Origin: Romboutsia_C sp015668195
GTDB lineage: Bacteria; Bacillota; Clostridia; Peptostreptococcales; Peptostreptococcaceae
Assembly (NCBI RefSeq): GCF_015668195.1
Contig: NZ_JADPFC010000004.1
Span: forward strand, 1 to 64,000
Reading direction: 5' to 3'
Length of the DNA: 64,000 nucleotides
Shown in pieces: positions 45,542-53,701 of this stretch. Below the pieces are notes generated by a model that saw only the letters and a list, made by a program, of their open reading frames with translations, was not told the origin of the DNA and ran no database searches. The translations under genes and the position numbers were made by a program. Position 1 is the stretch's first letter. Each line of letters starts with the position of its first letter.

Positions 45542-45592
45542 ATGTCGTTACTATATATAATTGATTATATATTAAAGAGCTTATTTTTATAG
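45542..45592 (+). CDS. Leader peptide MSLLYIIDYILKSLFL
   Basis: A 16-codon reading frame in the ABC-F leader whose last codons and stop (TAG at 45590) lie inside the terminator hairpin. This is the arrangement of ribosome-stalling attenuators, in which an antibiotic-stalled ribosome on the leader prevents the terminator from folding. Its ribosome-binding site is weak. Confidence 0.5.
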   Translation: MSLLYIIDYILKSLFL

Positions 45593-45602
45593 GCTCTTTT
45601 TA
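45574..45602 (+). terminator. Premature terminator (attenuator) in the ABC-F leader
   Basis: AAAGAGC (45574-45580) pairs with GCTCTTT (45593-45599), followed by a T tract. It sits before the ABC-F gene and overlaps the leader peptide frame. Further hairpins follow (GACCT/AGGTC near 45619-45630 and AGCGA/TCGCT after it). Confidence 0.65.
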
Positions 45603-45690
45603 TATCTTATTAAAAAGCAGACCTTTAGGTCGTTAGCGACATATCGCTTAATCAAAGGGAATTTTTTAAATGATAAAGAGAGGTAATTAT

Positions 45691-47430
45691 ATGATAAAAA
45701 TTGACAACTTGTCCTACTCACTTCCGCAAAGAGATCTATATAATAATGTTTCATTTACATTAGAAGATGGTCAACATTGTGCTTTTATAGGAGCAAGTGG
45801 TAGCGGAAAAAGTACACTTATAGATATAATAATGGATCCAGAAAAATATATATTTGATGGTAAGTTAGAAATGAATTCAAATTTAAGAATTGGGTATGTA
45901 AGTCAGTTCTTACAACTAGACAAAATAAAAGAAACTACAGTTTTCGAATATATAGCTGATCAATTTATCAAGCTACAAGATGAAATATCATCTATTTGCA
46001 GTGAAATGGAAACATCTTCTGATATTGATGCTTTACTAGAAAAGTATCAAGAAGCTTTAGATGCATTTGATGCAATTGATGGTGATGATTATGAAAGTAA
46101 CATTAATAAGAAACTAAATCTTGCAAATTTAACTAAGCATAAAGATAAAAGGATATCTGAACTTAGTGGTGGAGAATTTAAACTTATTCAAGTTATTAAG
46201 GAAATGCTTAATAACCCAGATTTAATGATTATGGATGAGCCAGATGTGTTCTTAGATTTTGAGAATCTTAACGCCCTTAAAAATTTAATTAATTCTCATA
46301 AGAAAACAATTTTAGTTATTACACACAACAGATATTTATTAAATCATTGTTTTAATAAAATTATCCATCTTGAGAATACAGAGCTACAAGAATTTGATGG
46401 TAGATATGTTGATTACAACTTATCTCTTCTTCAAACTAAAATCGAGTTACAAGAATTAGTTATTGCTGATGAAGAAGAAATTGCGAGAAATGAAGCTTTA
46501 ATCGAAATATTAAGAGAAAAAGCAACCTATAATGCTGAAGCTTCTAGAGGTAGAGCTCTAAAAGCTAGAGTTAAAATCCAAGAAAGATTAGAAGCCAAAA
46601 AAATTAAAGCACCATTTGTGGATATTAAACAACCGTATATCAATTTAGATACAAATAATGAAATTGAAGAAACTATTGCTTTAAAGACTTGTGATTTTGG
46701 TATATCATTTGATGAAGTTCTTTTAGAAAATGTTAACTTCGAGATAAAATCTACTGATAAAGTAGCTATTGTTGGTACAAACGGTGTAGGAAAAACTACT
46801 TTATTAAAAGAAATATTTAAAAATAATAATAAATCTATTAAAATAAATGAAAACATTAAGCTAGCTTACTTATCTCAAATGCAAAGTGAAGTAGTAAATG
46901 AGTCTAATACAATACTTCAAGAGTTCTATGATGTTGGATTTGAGACTTATGGTGAAATCAGAAGATATGTTTCAAGATATGGTTTTGATTCAGATATACT
47001 TACACAAAAGATTGAATCTTTATCTGGTGGAGAAAAAAATATACTTCAATTGGCTAAGGTTTCTGCTAGTAAAGCAAATATGTTACTAATGGATGAGCCT
47101 ACAAGCCACTTAGATATTTATTCTCAAATGGCTCTAGAAAAAGCCATAGCAGATTACAAAGGTGCTATTTTAATGATTTCTCATGATTATCATTTTATAG
47201 TTAACTGTGCGGATTATGTTTTACTTATTGAAGATAAGAAAATTAGAAAAATGAGCATGCGTAAATTTAGAAAGATGATTTATGCTAATCATTTTGACAA
47301 AGACTATCTGCAAATTGAAGAAAAGAAAAAATCAGTTGAAATGGAAATAGCTTCTGCTTTAAAGGATACTGATTTTGAACGTGCAAAAACTTTATCTAAA
47401 AAGTTAGAAGAGTTAATTAAATCATTTTAA
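45691..47430 (+). CDS. ABC-F ATPase, candidate ribosome-protection/antibiotic-resistance factor
   Basis: A protein of about 579 residues from the ATG at 45691, which has GAGAGG 8 bp upstream; an in-frame ATG at 45670 precedes that site. Two ABC domains lack membrane segments: Walker A GASGSGKST and GTNGVGKTT, signatures LSGGEFKL and LSGGEKNI, Walker B MIMDEPDVFLD and LLMDEPTSHLD. The inter-domain linker (about 225-310) is long, helical and charged, as in ABC-F proteins that reach the ribosomal P site, and a basic C-terminal extension follows. It is not obviously the CplR, Lsa or Vga type. The attenuator upstream suggests induction by a ribosome-targeting drug. Confidence 0.85.
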   Translation: MIKIDNLSYSLPQRDLYNNVSFTLEDGQHCAFIGASGSGKSTLIDIIMDPEKYIFDGKLEMNSNLRIGYVSQFLQLDKIKETTVFEYIADQFIKLQDEISSICSEMETSSDIDALLEKYQEALDAFDAIDGDDYESNINKKLNLANLTKHKDKRISELSGGEFKLIQVIKEMLNNPDLMIMDEPDVFLDFENLNALKNLINSHKKTILVITHNRYLLNHCFNKIIHLENTELQEFDGRYVDYNLSLLQTKIELQELVIADEEEIARNEALIEILREKATYNAEASRGRALKARVKIQERLEAKKIKAPFVDIKQPYINLDTNNEIEETIALKTCDFGISFDEVLLENVNFEIKSTDKVAIVGTNGVGKTTLLKEIFKNNNKSIKINENIKLAYLSQMQSEVVNESNTILQEFYDVGFETYGEIRRYVSRYGFDSDILTQKIESLSGGEKNILQLAKVSASKANMLLMDEPTSHLDIYSQMALEKAIADYKGAILMISHDYHFIVNCADYVLLIEDKKIRKMSMRKFRKMIYANHFDKDYLQIEEKKKSVEMEIASALKDTDFERAKTLSKKLEELIKSF

Positions 47431-47434
47431 ATAA

Positions 47435-47485
47435 ATAATCCCTTTAGAATTGACAGATTTGTCAATTTTAAGGGGTTATTTTTTA
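47435..47485 (+). terminator. Intrinsic terminator after ABC-F gene
   Basis: AATAATCCCTTTAGAATTGACA pairs with TGTCAATTTTAAGGGGTTATT (loop GATT), followed by TTTTT. Confidence 0.9.
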
Positions 47486-47526
47486 TCTCATAAATTATAT
47501 AGCTCACTAAATTATACAAGTCCTAG

Positions 47527-47573
47527 CTCCGTTATTTATGATACGGTTCTTCGTACCTTACTCTACGGAGCAC
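47527..47573 (+). repeat. Dispersed hairpin repeat, copy 6 (long form)
   Basis: Outer arms CTCCGT (47527-47532) and ACGGAG (47565-47570) enclose TTATTTATGATACGGTTCTT and a CGTACC segment. This long form is shared with the degenerate copy at 38267-38309. The remainder of 47431-47832 is spacer leading to the HEPN/SEC-C gene. Confidence 0.7.
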
Positions 47574-47832
47574 AGTTTATTCTATTCCTTTATGATTTCA
47601 TAATACTTTCCTAAATACTAGTACTAATACGATATTTATAATTCGCTATACAGTCTAAAATTTTTTCATCAGAATTTATTGCTATAATAAAACTTTATGT
47701 AACTAATATTGAATAGTATGTATCAAGTTCATAATACAAAGTTATATACATATCTACATAATAATTTTGTATAATTTATATTAAGGAAATTATTTTGTAT
47801 ATTAAAATAATCTATAGACGGGAGAAATATAA

Positions 47833-49482
47833 ATGTTAACTTTTTATGATTTACTTAGAGAAAGATATAGAAATTTAGATGAAAGTGAAATAATAATTAA
47901 ACAAATAAATGAAAAACTTGATGAAGCAATAGATATAGTAAATCCAGAGATATTATATGCCCTTTATTATATTTTAAATACCGATCCATGTTATTATTGG
48001 AATGATTCTATAAGAAAAAATACTTTATTAAACTTAGAAAAGCTAAATATAAATAACCCGCATAAAATAGTTATAAATAATGATATCCTAAAGCATTTTT
48101 TTATAGGATATAACTCATATATAGAACTATCAAAAGTCATACAAGATTTATCACCTATAAATTATAGTGATGTTATAAAAAATAGAATGTATAGAATCCC
48201 TACATATGTATCTATTGTAGAGGGATGTCTAACAAATTTATTAAGAGTTATAATATTAATATTAGATGAAACAACAGAAAAAAATTTATCAGTTCAAAAA
48301 AAACTAAAACCCATATGTGATTCACTAATAAGTAATGGGTTTGAAGAAGTCGTAAAACACATAGACATAGATATAAGGAATGCTATAAATCATGGTGGTA
48401 TTTTATTCAAAGAAGATGGTAAACGAATTGAGTTTAATTATACTAATGGAGGAAAAGTTCTATCAAAAGAGTTATCAGATTATGAATTTGATAAACTTAT
48501 AGATAATGTTTTTGATACAGCAAGTGGATTATTATTCGCCATATGTCAATTTCTAAATAGTAATATAGAGCTAATAAATATAGATAAATATGAAAATAAT
48601 TATGTATCTTCAAATTTATTATGTATGGAACTCAGTATTCCTTCTATTATATGCAAATGTATTAATGAATCTATAGATAATAGCCAATTAAATGTACACA
48701 TATATATAAAAAACACAGATAAAAGTTTTATATTACAATCTTCACTTTTAATAGCTGTACAGGTATTTAAAAGGTATCCAAATTATGAAAGATACATGAT
48801 TTCATTTGATAATGAAAGAATGTTAACTAGTTGGGCTAGATTTAAACGTAATGATTTAGATGACATATTGAATCAGAAAATAAAGATGGAAGATGTTGTA
48901 GATAAATTGACTAAATCTAATGAAATTATGATATGGGATTCTTCTGAGGAAAATTTAGATTTAGAAGAAATAAAATATTATAGGTATCCTACATATAAAT
49001 GCGAAACTTTTTTTATTAAAAATGTTAAAGATGCTAGTCTAGAAGACAGAAAAAGATTGAAAGCTCATTTATTTATAGGAGATACAGATAAAAGAGAAGA
49101 TATACTAAGTATGATTAATCAATCAATAGAATGGCTAAAAAAAGTTAAGAATATAGCTTCTCCAAAATTAAAAATAAAACACGGTGATATGGAAGCTGAA
49201 TCTATATATATTAATGTATATAGACATGATAGTAGAAAAAACAAAGAGTTACTTAATAATAATGAGAATTTTGTATGTTTTATAGACTATAACAAAAATA
49301 GCAAAACAACATTAGACCATGGTGGTCTACCAGTAAAAATTTGGAATAAATATTATCATGAAAAAATAAAAAACATTCAAATTGCATGGAGAACAAATGA
49401 TTATATCTTAACAAATATAGGAAGAAATGATCCTTGCCCTTGTGGCAGTGGAAAAAAGTATAAAAAGTGTTGTTTATTATAA
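47833..49482 (+). CDS. HEPN-like and SEC-C motif protein
   Basis: A 549-residue soluble protein of unrecognised full-length family. Two parts can be read. Around residues 120-250 a helical region carries DIRNAINHGG, an R-x4-H motif (Arg182, His187) with preceding helices resembling HEPN domains, many of which are RNases in toxins and defence systems. At the C-terminus NIGRNDPCPCGSGKKYKKCC is a textbook SEC-C zinc-binding motif. The middle (250-520) has no motif I know. GGGAG is 8 bp before the ATG. It is a single gene between two dispersed repeats; function unknown. Confidence 0.75.
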   Translation: MLTFYDLLRERYRNLDESEIIIKQINEKLDEAIDIVNPEILYALYYILNTDPCYYWNDSIRKNTLLNLEKLNINNPHKIVINNDILKHFFIGYNSYIELSKVIQDLSPINYSDVIKNRMYRIPTYVSIVEGCLTNLLRVIILILDETTEKNLSVQKKLKPICDSLISNGFEEVVKHIDIDIRNAINHGGILFKEDGKRIEFNYTNGGKVLSKELSDYEFDKLIDNVFDTASGLLFAICQFLNSNIELINIDKYENNYVSSNLLCMELSIPSIICKCINESIDNSQLNVHIYIKNTDKSFILQSSLLIAVQVFKRYPNYERYMISFDNERMLTSWARFKRNDLDDILNQKIKMEDVVDKLTKSNEIMIWDSSEENLDLEEIKYYRYPTYKCETFFIKNVKDASLEDRKRLKAHLFIGDTDKREDILSMINQSIEWLKKVKNIASPKLKIKHGDMEAESIYINVYRHDSRKNKELLNNNENFVCFIDYNKNSKTTLDHGGLPVKIWNKYYHEKIKNIQIAWRTNDYILTNIGRNDPCPCGSGKKYKKCCLL

Positions 49483-49560
49483 TATCATAAATACCATGTT
49501 CAATATGTTTTAAAAATAAATTTATAATTGCAATGTATTCTCTTACTTAACGTTTAAAAC

Positions 49561-49590
49561 ACGCTCCGTTACTTGTGATACGGTTCACTA
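49561..49590 (+). repeat. Dispersed hairpin repeat, copy 7
   Basis: GCTCCGTTACTTGTGATACG then GTTCACTACTATTTATTCT. It combines the CTCCGTTACTTGTGATA start of the long form with the tail of copy 1. Confidence 0.65.
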
Positions 49591-49631
49591 CTATTTATTC
49601 TAAATAACTAGGTACTAATATATGCCTAGTT

Positions 49632-49689
49632 ATTAGATAAAATTTGTACAACACAAATCATCTTTTGAATTATACAAATTTTATCTAAT
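49632..49689 (-). terminator. Long hairpin, terminator of the zinc-ribbon gene
   Basis: 17-bp perfect arms at 49632-49648 and 49673-49689, 12 bp past the stop of the minus-strand gene. Confidence 0.75.
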
Positions 49690-49700
49690 ATTTATGTCCC

Positions 49701-49961
49701 CTACATTTTTATTCCCATTATATATTCCATTTCTTCTGTTACATCTTTCCACTCATTCTTATTAGAGTCTTTTTTATAACGTCTGTCTTCTTTTTTTAAA
49801 TCAAATGTAATGTTACAATACTCACATAGATACTTATATATATCATCGTGATTATCATCTTTATAAACTTTTTCTAATTCTATTTTGTCATTTTTCCCAC
49901 AGCATGGGCAACTTACTGTCTTGTACTTTCTAGCATCTACGTCTATTATTTCTTGTCTCAT
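49701..49961 (-). CDS. Small zinc-ribbon protein
   Basis: An 86-residue protein behind AAGGAGAG. Two Cys pairs, CPCC (about 18-21) and CEYC (about 46-49), could bind one zinc ion as a ribbon, followed by an acidic/basic tail. No family recognised. It may be a nucleic-acid or protein adaptor. Convergent with the HEPN/SEC-C gene. Confidence 0.7.
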   Translation of the reverse strand: MRQEIIDVDARKYKTVSCPCCGKNDKIELEKVYKDDNHDDIYKYLCEYCNITFDLKKEDRRYKKDSNKNEWKDVTEEMEYIMGIKM

Positions 49962-50213
49962 GTCTACTCTCCTTAGTCTTATGTGATGAAATGTTATAAA
50001 GTTTTATTTTATATCTTTAGATTAAATATACCCTAAATATGTAAAATAAAACTCTGTAATACATTGAAAGTAGCCTTTCTTCACGTAAAACTACATTTTA
50101 TCTAGCTAGATATTTTCTAAATTTCTTTTCATTTAAGACCTCATGCATTATAAATTCTTCATTACAATATAAGTTATATATTGTAAATTGTGTAATTTAA
50201 TTTTATAGTTCTT

Positions 50214-51026
50214 TTATATTTTCTCTACTCTAACTTGTAAACTAGTTATAAACTCATCTTCATCACTAGTCTCATATATATCAACATCATATATTTCTAT
50301 AGGGTCATCTACTATCTTATATCCTTTTTCTTTTGCATAATTATACATAGCTTTTAAGTATTTTCTATTATTTTCGTATTTTCCTTTATAGGTACATCTT
50401 ATATAGTCCCCTTTTTCCAAGTTAAAATTATATATTTCACTATCATCTTCTAAAAAAGCAATTACATGCTTATACTTATCTATTATTCCTTTTTCTATAC
50501 TTTTACTATCAAATATAGAACCTATATTGTTGTTTCCTATTATATAAAAATTATCCTCAAGTTCTTTTCTCAGTTTTTGAATAAGATAATCTACACTTTC
50601 ATTACAATCTACATTTCCTCCAACTACTAATGCTTTTCGCTCATCATAATATTTCACTTTTAATGCTCCAAAATCATTTTTGTTGATACTTTGTTCTATT
50701 ACATTTAGCCTACTTTGAATATTTCTTTTTTGATTTAGTAATATTTCTATTTTATTTTCAATTATGTTCATTTCTTCTTTTAGCATTTTTTTAGTAGACT
50801 CTACATCTCTCTTTTGTAGATATTTTTTTATTTCTATCATAGGTATATTTAAATTTCTAAGTTCTCTTATTAAATTTAGTTTACATACATCATCTATACT
50901 ATATAATCTATATCCATTTTTATCTCTAGTTGGCTTTAATATTTCAAGTTCTTCATAGTATTTAATAGCATCTCTTCCTATATTGTAAGTTTTCACTAAT
51001 TCTCCAATTTTATAATAACGTTTCAT
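50214..51026 (-). CDS. MerR-family regulator with effector-binding domain
   Basis: A 270-residue regulator. The N-terminal MerR helix-turn-helix has YYKIGELVKTYNIGRDAIKYYEE and NGYRLYSIDDVCKLNLI. A dimerisation coiled coil lies at about 75-120, then a GyrI-like effector domain to the C-terminus, as in BmrR/TipA-type drug sensors. It is divergent from a MATE exporter whose promoter has the 19-bp spacer typical of MerR targets. It probably activates that exporter upon binding a small molecule. AGGGGG precedes the start. Confidence 0.88.
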   Translation of the reverse strand: MKRYYKIGELVKTYNIGRDAIKYYEELEILKPTRDKNGYRLYSIDDVCKLNLIRELRNLNIPMIEIKKYLQKRDVESTKKMLKEEMNIIENKIEILLNQKRNIQSRLNVIEQSINKNDFGALKVKYYDERKALVVGGNVDCNESVDYLIQKLRKELEDNFYIIGNNNIGSIFDSKSIEKGIIDKYKHVIAFLEDDSEIYNFNLEKGDYIRCTYKGKYENNRKYLKAMYNYAKEKGYKIVDDPIEIYDVDIYETSDEDEFITSLQVRVEKI

Positions 51027-51231
51027 ATTAACCCCCTAGATATTGTATTAATATATAATTATATTTTTAGTAACAAGATTATTTTAAATGAATATACTTA
51101 TATGTATTGAACTTTTCTATTGACTAATTTAAGCTTACTCATATTATTACCAATGCATTATTTTAAACTTATAACAATAATTATATTGATAAAATATATT
51201 TAATTATTGTTTTTTAATTCTAAAAAAGTAT

Positions 51232-51262
51232 TTGACCTGTGTATTATACCATAGTTTATAGT
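51232..51262 (+). promoter_or_regulatory. MerR-type promoter of the MATE gene (19-bp spacer)
   Basis: TTGACC (51232-51237) and TATAGT (51257-51262) are separated by 19 bp, too long for normal SigA use and diagnostic of MerR-activated promoters. The near-palindrome GTATTATAC lies in the spacer. Confidence 0.65.
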
Positions 51263-51285
51263 AATTCTTGAAAGGAGTTGATATT

Positions 51286-52662
51286 ATGTCTACAATAACA
51301 TTAAAAATCAATAACAAAGGCTTAAACAAAAAATTTATTAAATATGTAATTCCTTCTGTTGCTTCCATGTGGGTTTCTGCTTTATACGTAATGGTGGATG
51401 CAATGTTTGTTAGTAAAGGAGTTGGACCAGATGCACTTGCAGCTGTTAATATAGCTATGCCTTATACAAACTTCATATTTGCTCTATCAGTTTTGTTTTC
51501 AATAGGCTCATCAGCCGTTATATCTATGGAACTTGGCAACAAGGATACTAAAAATGCTAGTAAGTATTTTACTATGACAATAATAGGGCTAGTTATAATA
51601 TCTTTTATTATAACTATAATTAGTTTATTATTTTTAGATGAAATAGCCTTATTTTTAGGTGCTACACCTGGTATTTTACCTATGGTTAAAAATTATTTAG
51701 GTATTATAATTTTATTTATCGTGTTTTACATAGTAAGTTATGCACTAGAAGTATTAATCAAAACAGATGGTTATCCCCATTTATCTACTATAGGAGTTGT
51801 AATATCTGCTATAACAAATATAGTTCTTGACTATGTATTTGTTTTAAAATTTAACTGGGGTGTTGAAGGTGCTGCACTTGCTACTGGTCTTGCACGTGCT
51901 TTTTCTTTTGTATTTTTTATGTTCCATTTTTTAAGTAAGAATTCTAAATTAAAAATTTGTAAATTTAAATTTGAGTTTAGTTATTTTAAAAGAATAATGA
52001 CAATAGGGTTTTCAGATTGTACTACAGAGTTAAGTATAGGTATTGTTATACTTTTATTTAACCAATGTATACTTAAATTTTTAGGAGAAGATGCTTTAGT
52101 AAGTTATAGTGTTATTTCTTATATAAATACTTTAGTGTTATCTACTATGCTTGGTATATCTCAAGGAATTCAACCATTATGTAGTTATTATTATGGAACT
52201 AATGATAAAGATTCTATAAAATATTTACTTCACCTTTCACTTAAGGTTGTTTTAGTATGTTCAATTTTAATATTTATAGGATGTATGTTATTTGATGATT
52301 TTATAGTACTTATGTTTATAGATAAATCTGATATAAATTTATTTAACTTTACAAAAAATACTTTTAAGATTTTTTCAGTATCTTTTTTGTTACTGGGCTT
52401 TAATGTGGTTACTTCAGGATTTTTAGCATCATTAGAAAGAACTACTGATGCTTGTATAATATCATTAAATAGAGGTCTTTTTGCTGTATCTTTATCTTTA
52501 ATACTAATGATTTTAATCTTCGGTGGTAATGGAATATGGATATCAACAATAGCTTCTGAAGGAGTAGTATTATTATTATCAATTATGCTTTTAAAGAGAT
52601 TTAATAAAAATTTAGACCAGGTTAATTATAGCTCTACAGCTAACAAAATAGAAACTGTATAA
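51286..52662 (+). CDS. MATE-family efflux transporter (MepA-like)
   Basis: A 458-residue, twelve-helix protein from the ATG at 51286, 8 bp after AAAGGAG (an upstream TTG overlaps that site). Typical MATE features are the first-helix region with VMVDAMFVSKGVGPDALAAVNIAMP and the repeated half near 235-300 with GFSDCTTELSIG and LGISQGIQPLCSYYYG. It should expel cationic drugs using a Na+ or H+ gradient. It is controlled by the divergent MerR protein. Confidence 0.9.
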   Translation: MSTITLKINNKGLNKKFIKYVIPSVASMWVSALYVMVDAMFVSKGVGPDALAAVNIAMPYTNFIFALSVLFSIGSSAVISMELGNKDTKNASKYFTMTIIGLVIISFIITIISLLFLDEIALFLGATPGILPMVKNYLGIIILFIVFYIVSYALEVLIKTDGYPHLSTIGVVISAITNIVLDYVFVLKFNWGVEGAALATGLARAFSFVFFMFHFLSKNSKLKICKFKFEFSYFKRIMTIGFSDCTTELSIGIVILLFNQCILKFLGEDALVSYSVISYINTLVLSTMLGISQGIQPLCSYYYGTNDKDSIKYLLHLSLKVVLVCSILIFIGCMLFDDFIVLMFIDKSDINLFNFTKNTFKIFSVSFLLLGFNVVTSGFLASLERTTDACIISLNRGLFAVSLSLILMILIFGGNGIWISTIASEGVVLLLSIMLLKRFNKNLDQVNYSSTANKIETV

Positions 52663-52742
52663 TACTATAATGTTTATATTTCACTTATAGATATTACTTA
52701 AATATTCTTAGGTGCTACTTTTTAAATATAATATCCTTAAAC

Positions 52743-52796
52743 AAAAAACTATGAAGTATATATATTACTATAAATTATATACTTCATAGTTTTTAA
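52743..52796. terminator. Bidirectional terminator after the MATE gene
   Basis: AAAAAACTATGAAGTATATA...TATACTTCATAGTTTTT, a stem of about 16 bp between convergent genes. Confidence 0.85.
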
Positions 52797-52806
52797 TTAG
52801 TTTATT

Positions 52807-53697
52807 TTATAAAAGATTATCAATAAGTTTACTACATTCTTCTTCTATATCTTCTATATACTCATGTATATATATACCATTTCCACAAGCATATACATTA
52901 TCCATAGAAGTCATAAATTTATCATCAACCTCTGGACCTGTTGTTAATGGATTTAATTTTATATTACTTCTCATAGCAACTAGACCATCAGATAACATAG
53001 GTCTTGCAAATATTAATGTATCACATTTTACTATTTCTTCTTTGTCGTCTTTGACTAGTTTAACACTTTCTATTCTTCCTTCTCCATAAATTGAATCTAT
53101 TTCATAATTATAATATACTTTATCAGTTAAACCATAAGTATCTATATTGCTATCTTTAGATATTATACCCACTACATTTATATGTCTATTTTTTAACTCA
53201 TCTTTTATCATATATAGTGTTTTATTATCATATATAAGTATATTTTTTCCTGGTACAATATTTCCCATATTAAATATTTTATTTGCCATACCTACAGTAA
53301 GTATTCCTGAACATCTATCTCCTACCATATCTAATGCTTTTCTTGAACCTTCTTTAGCACCATTTGCAAGTATTATATTTTTTCCCTTTATCTTCTCTAT
53401 ACCATTTGCTGGATTTGTGCAAAGTACTTTATTTTCATCTTCTATCTTTATTGCCATTGTATCTAGTTTTATATCTACTTCACATCCCTCAAGTTCTTTT
53501 AATAAAAAACTTTTATAATTTTTCCCTGTAATATATCTTTCTTTACTTATATTGTAGTCTCCTAGACTTAAACTTCCACCCAATACATTATCTTTCTCTA
53601 TTAATAATATTTTTTCTATTCCCTTTTTATAAGCTTCTATGGCACATATTATACCACTAGCTCCTCCTCCAATTATAATTAAGTCATATTCTCTCAT
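52807..53697 (-). CDS. NAD(P)/FAD-dependent oxidoreductase, GlpA partner (short form)
   Basis: A protein of about 296 residues from the ATG at 53697, 9 bp after AAGGAGG, which lies in the end of the previous gene. Motifs: FAD loop DLIIIGGGASGIICAIEA, a second segment KNIILANGAKEG, and C-terminal VYACGNGIYIHE. In many Firmicutes a GlpA-like protein is followed by such a flavoprotein of about 410 residues and a DUF1667 protein. This one is about 100 residues shorter and no DUF1667 gene follows. It probably mediates electron transfer between the dehydrogenase and NAD(P) or another acceptor. Confidence 0.78.
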   Translation of the reverse strand: MREYDLIIIGGGASGIICAIEAYKKGIEKILLIEKDNVLGGSLSLGDYNISKERYITGKNYKSFLLKELEGCEVDIKLDTMAIKIEDENKVLCTNPANGIEKIKGKNIILANGAKEGSRKALDMVGDRCSGILTVGMANKIFNMGNIVPGKNILIYDNKTLYMIKDELKNRHINVVGIISKDSNIDTYGLTDKVYYNYEIDSIYGEGRIESVKLVKDDKEEIVKCDTLIFARPMLSDGLVAMRSNIKLNPLTTGPEVDDKFMTSMDNVYACGNGIYIHEYIEDIEEECSKLIDNLL

Positions 53698-53701
53698 GGT
53701 C

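Noticed and set aside
367..49590. Dispersed hairpin repeats as a CRISPR array
   Set aside because: Copies are kilobases apart, variable in length and have no regular spacers or cas genes.
50098..50180. Short minus-strand frame ending in EKKFRKYLAR
   Set aside because: Only about 25 protein-like codons in AT-rich DNA, with no start signal or recognisable family; too weak to call a gene remnant.
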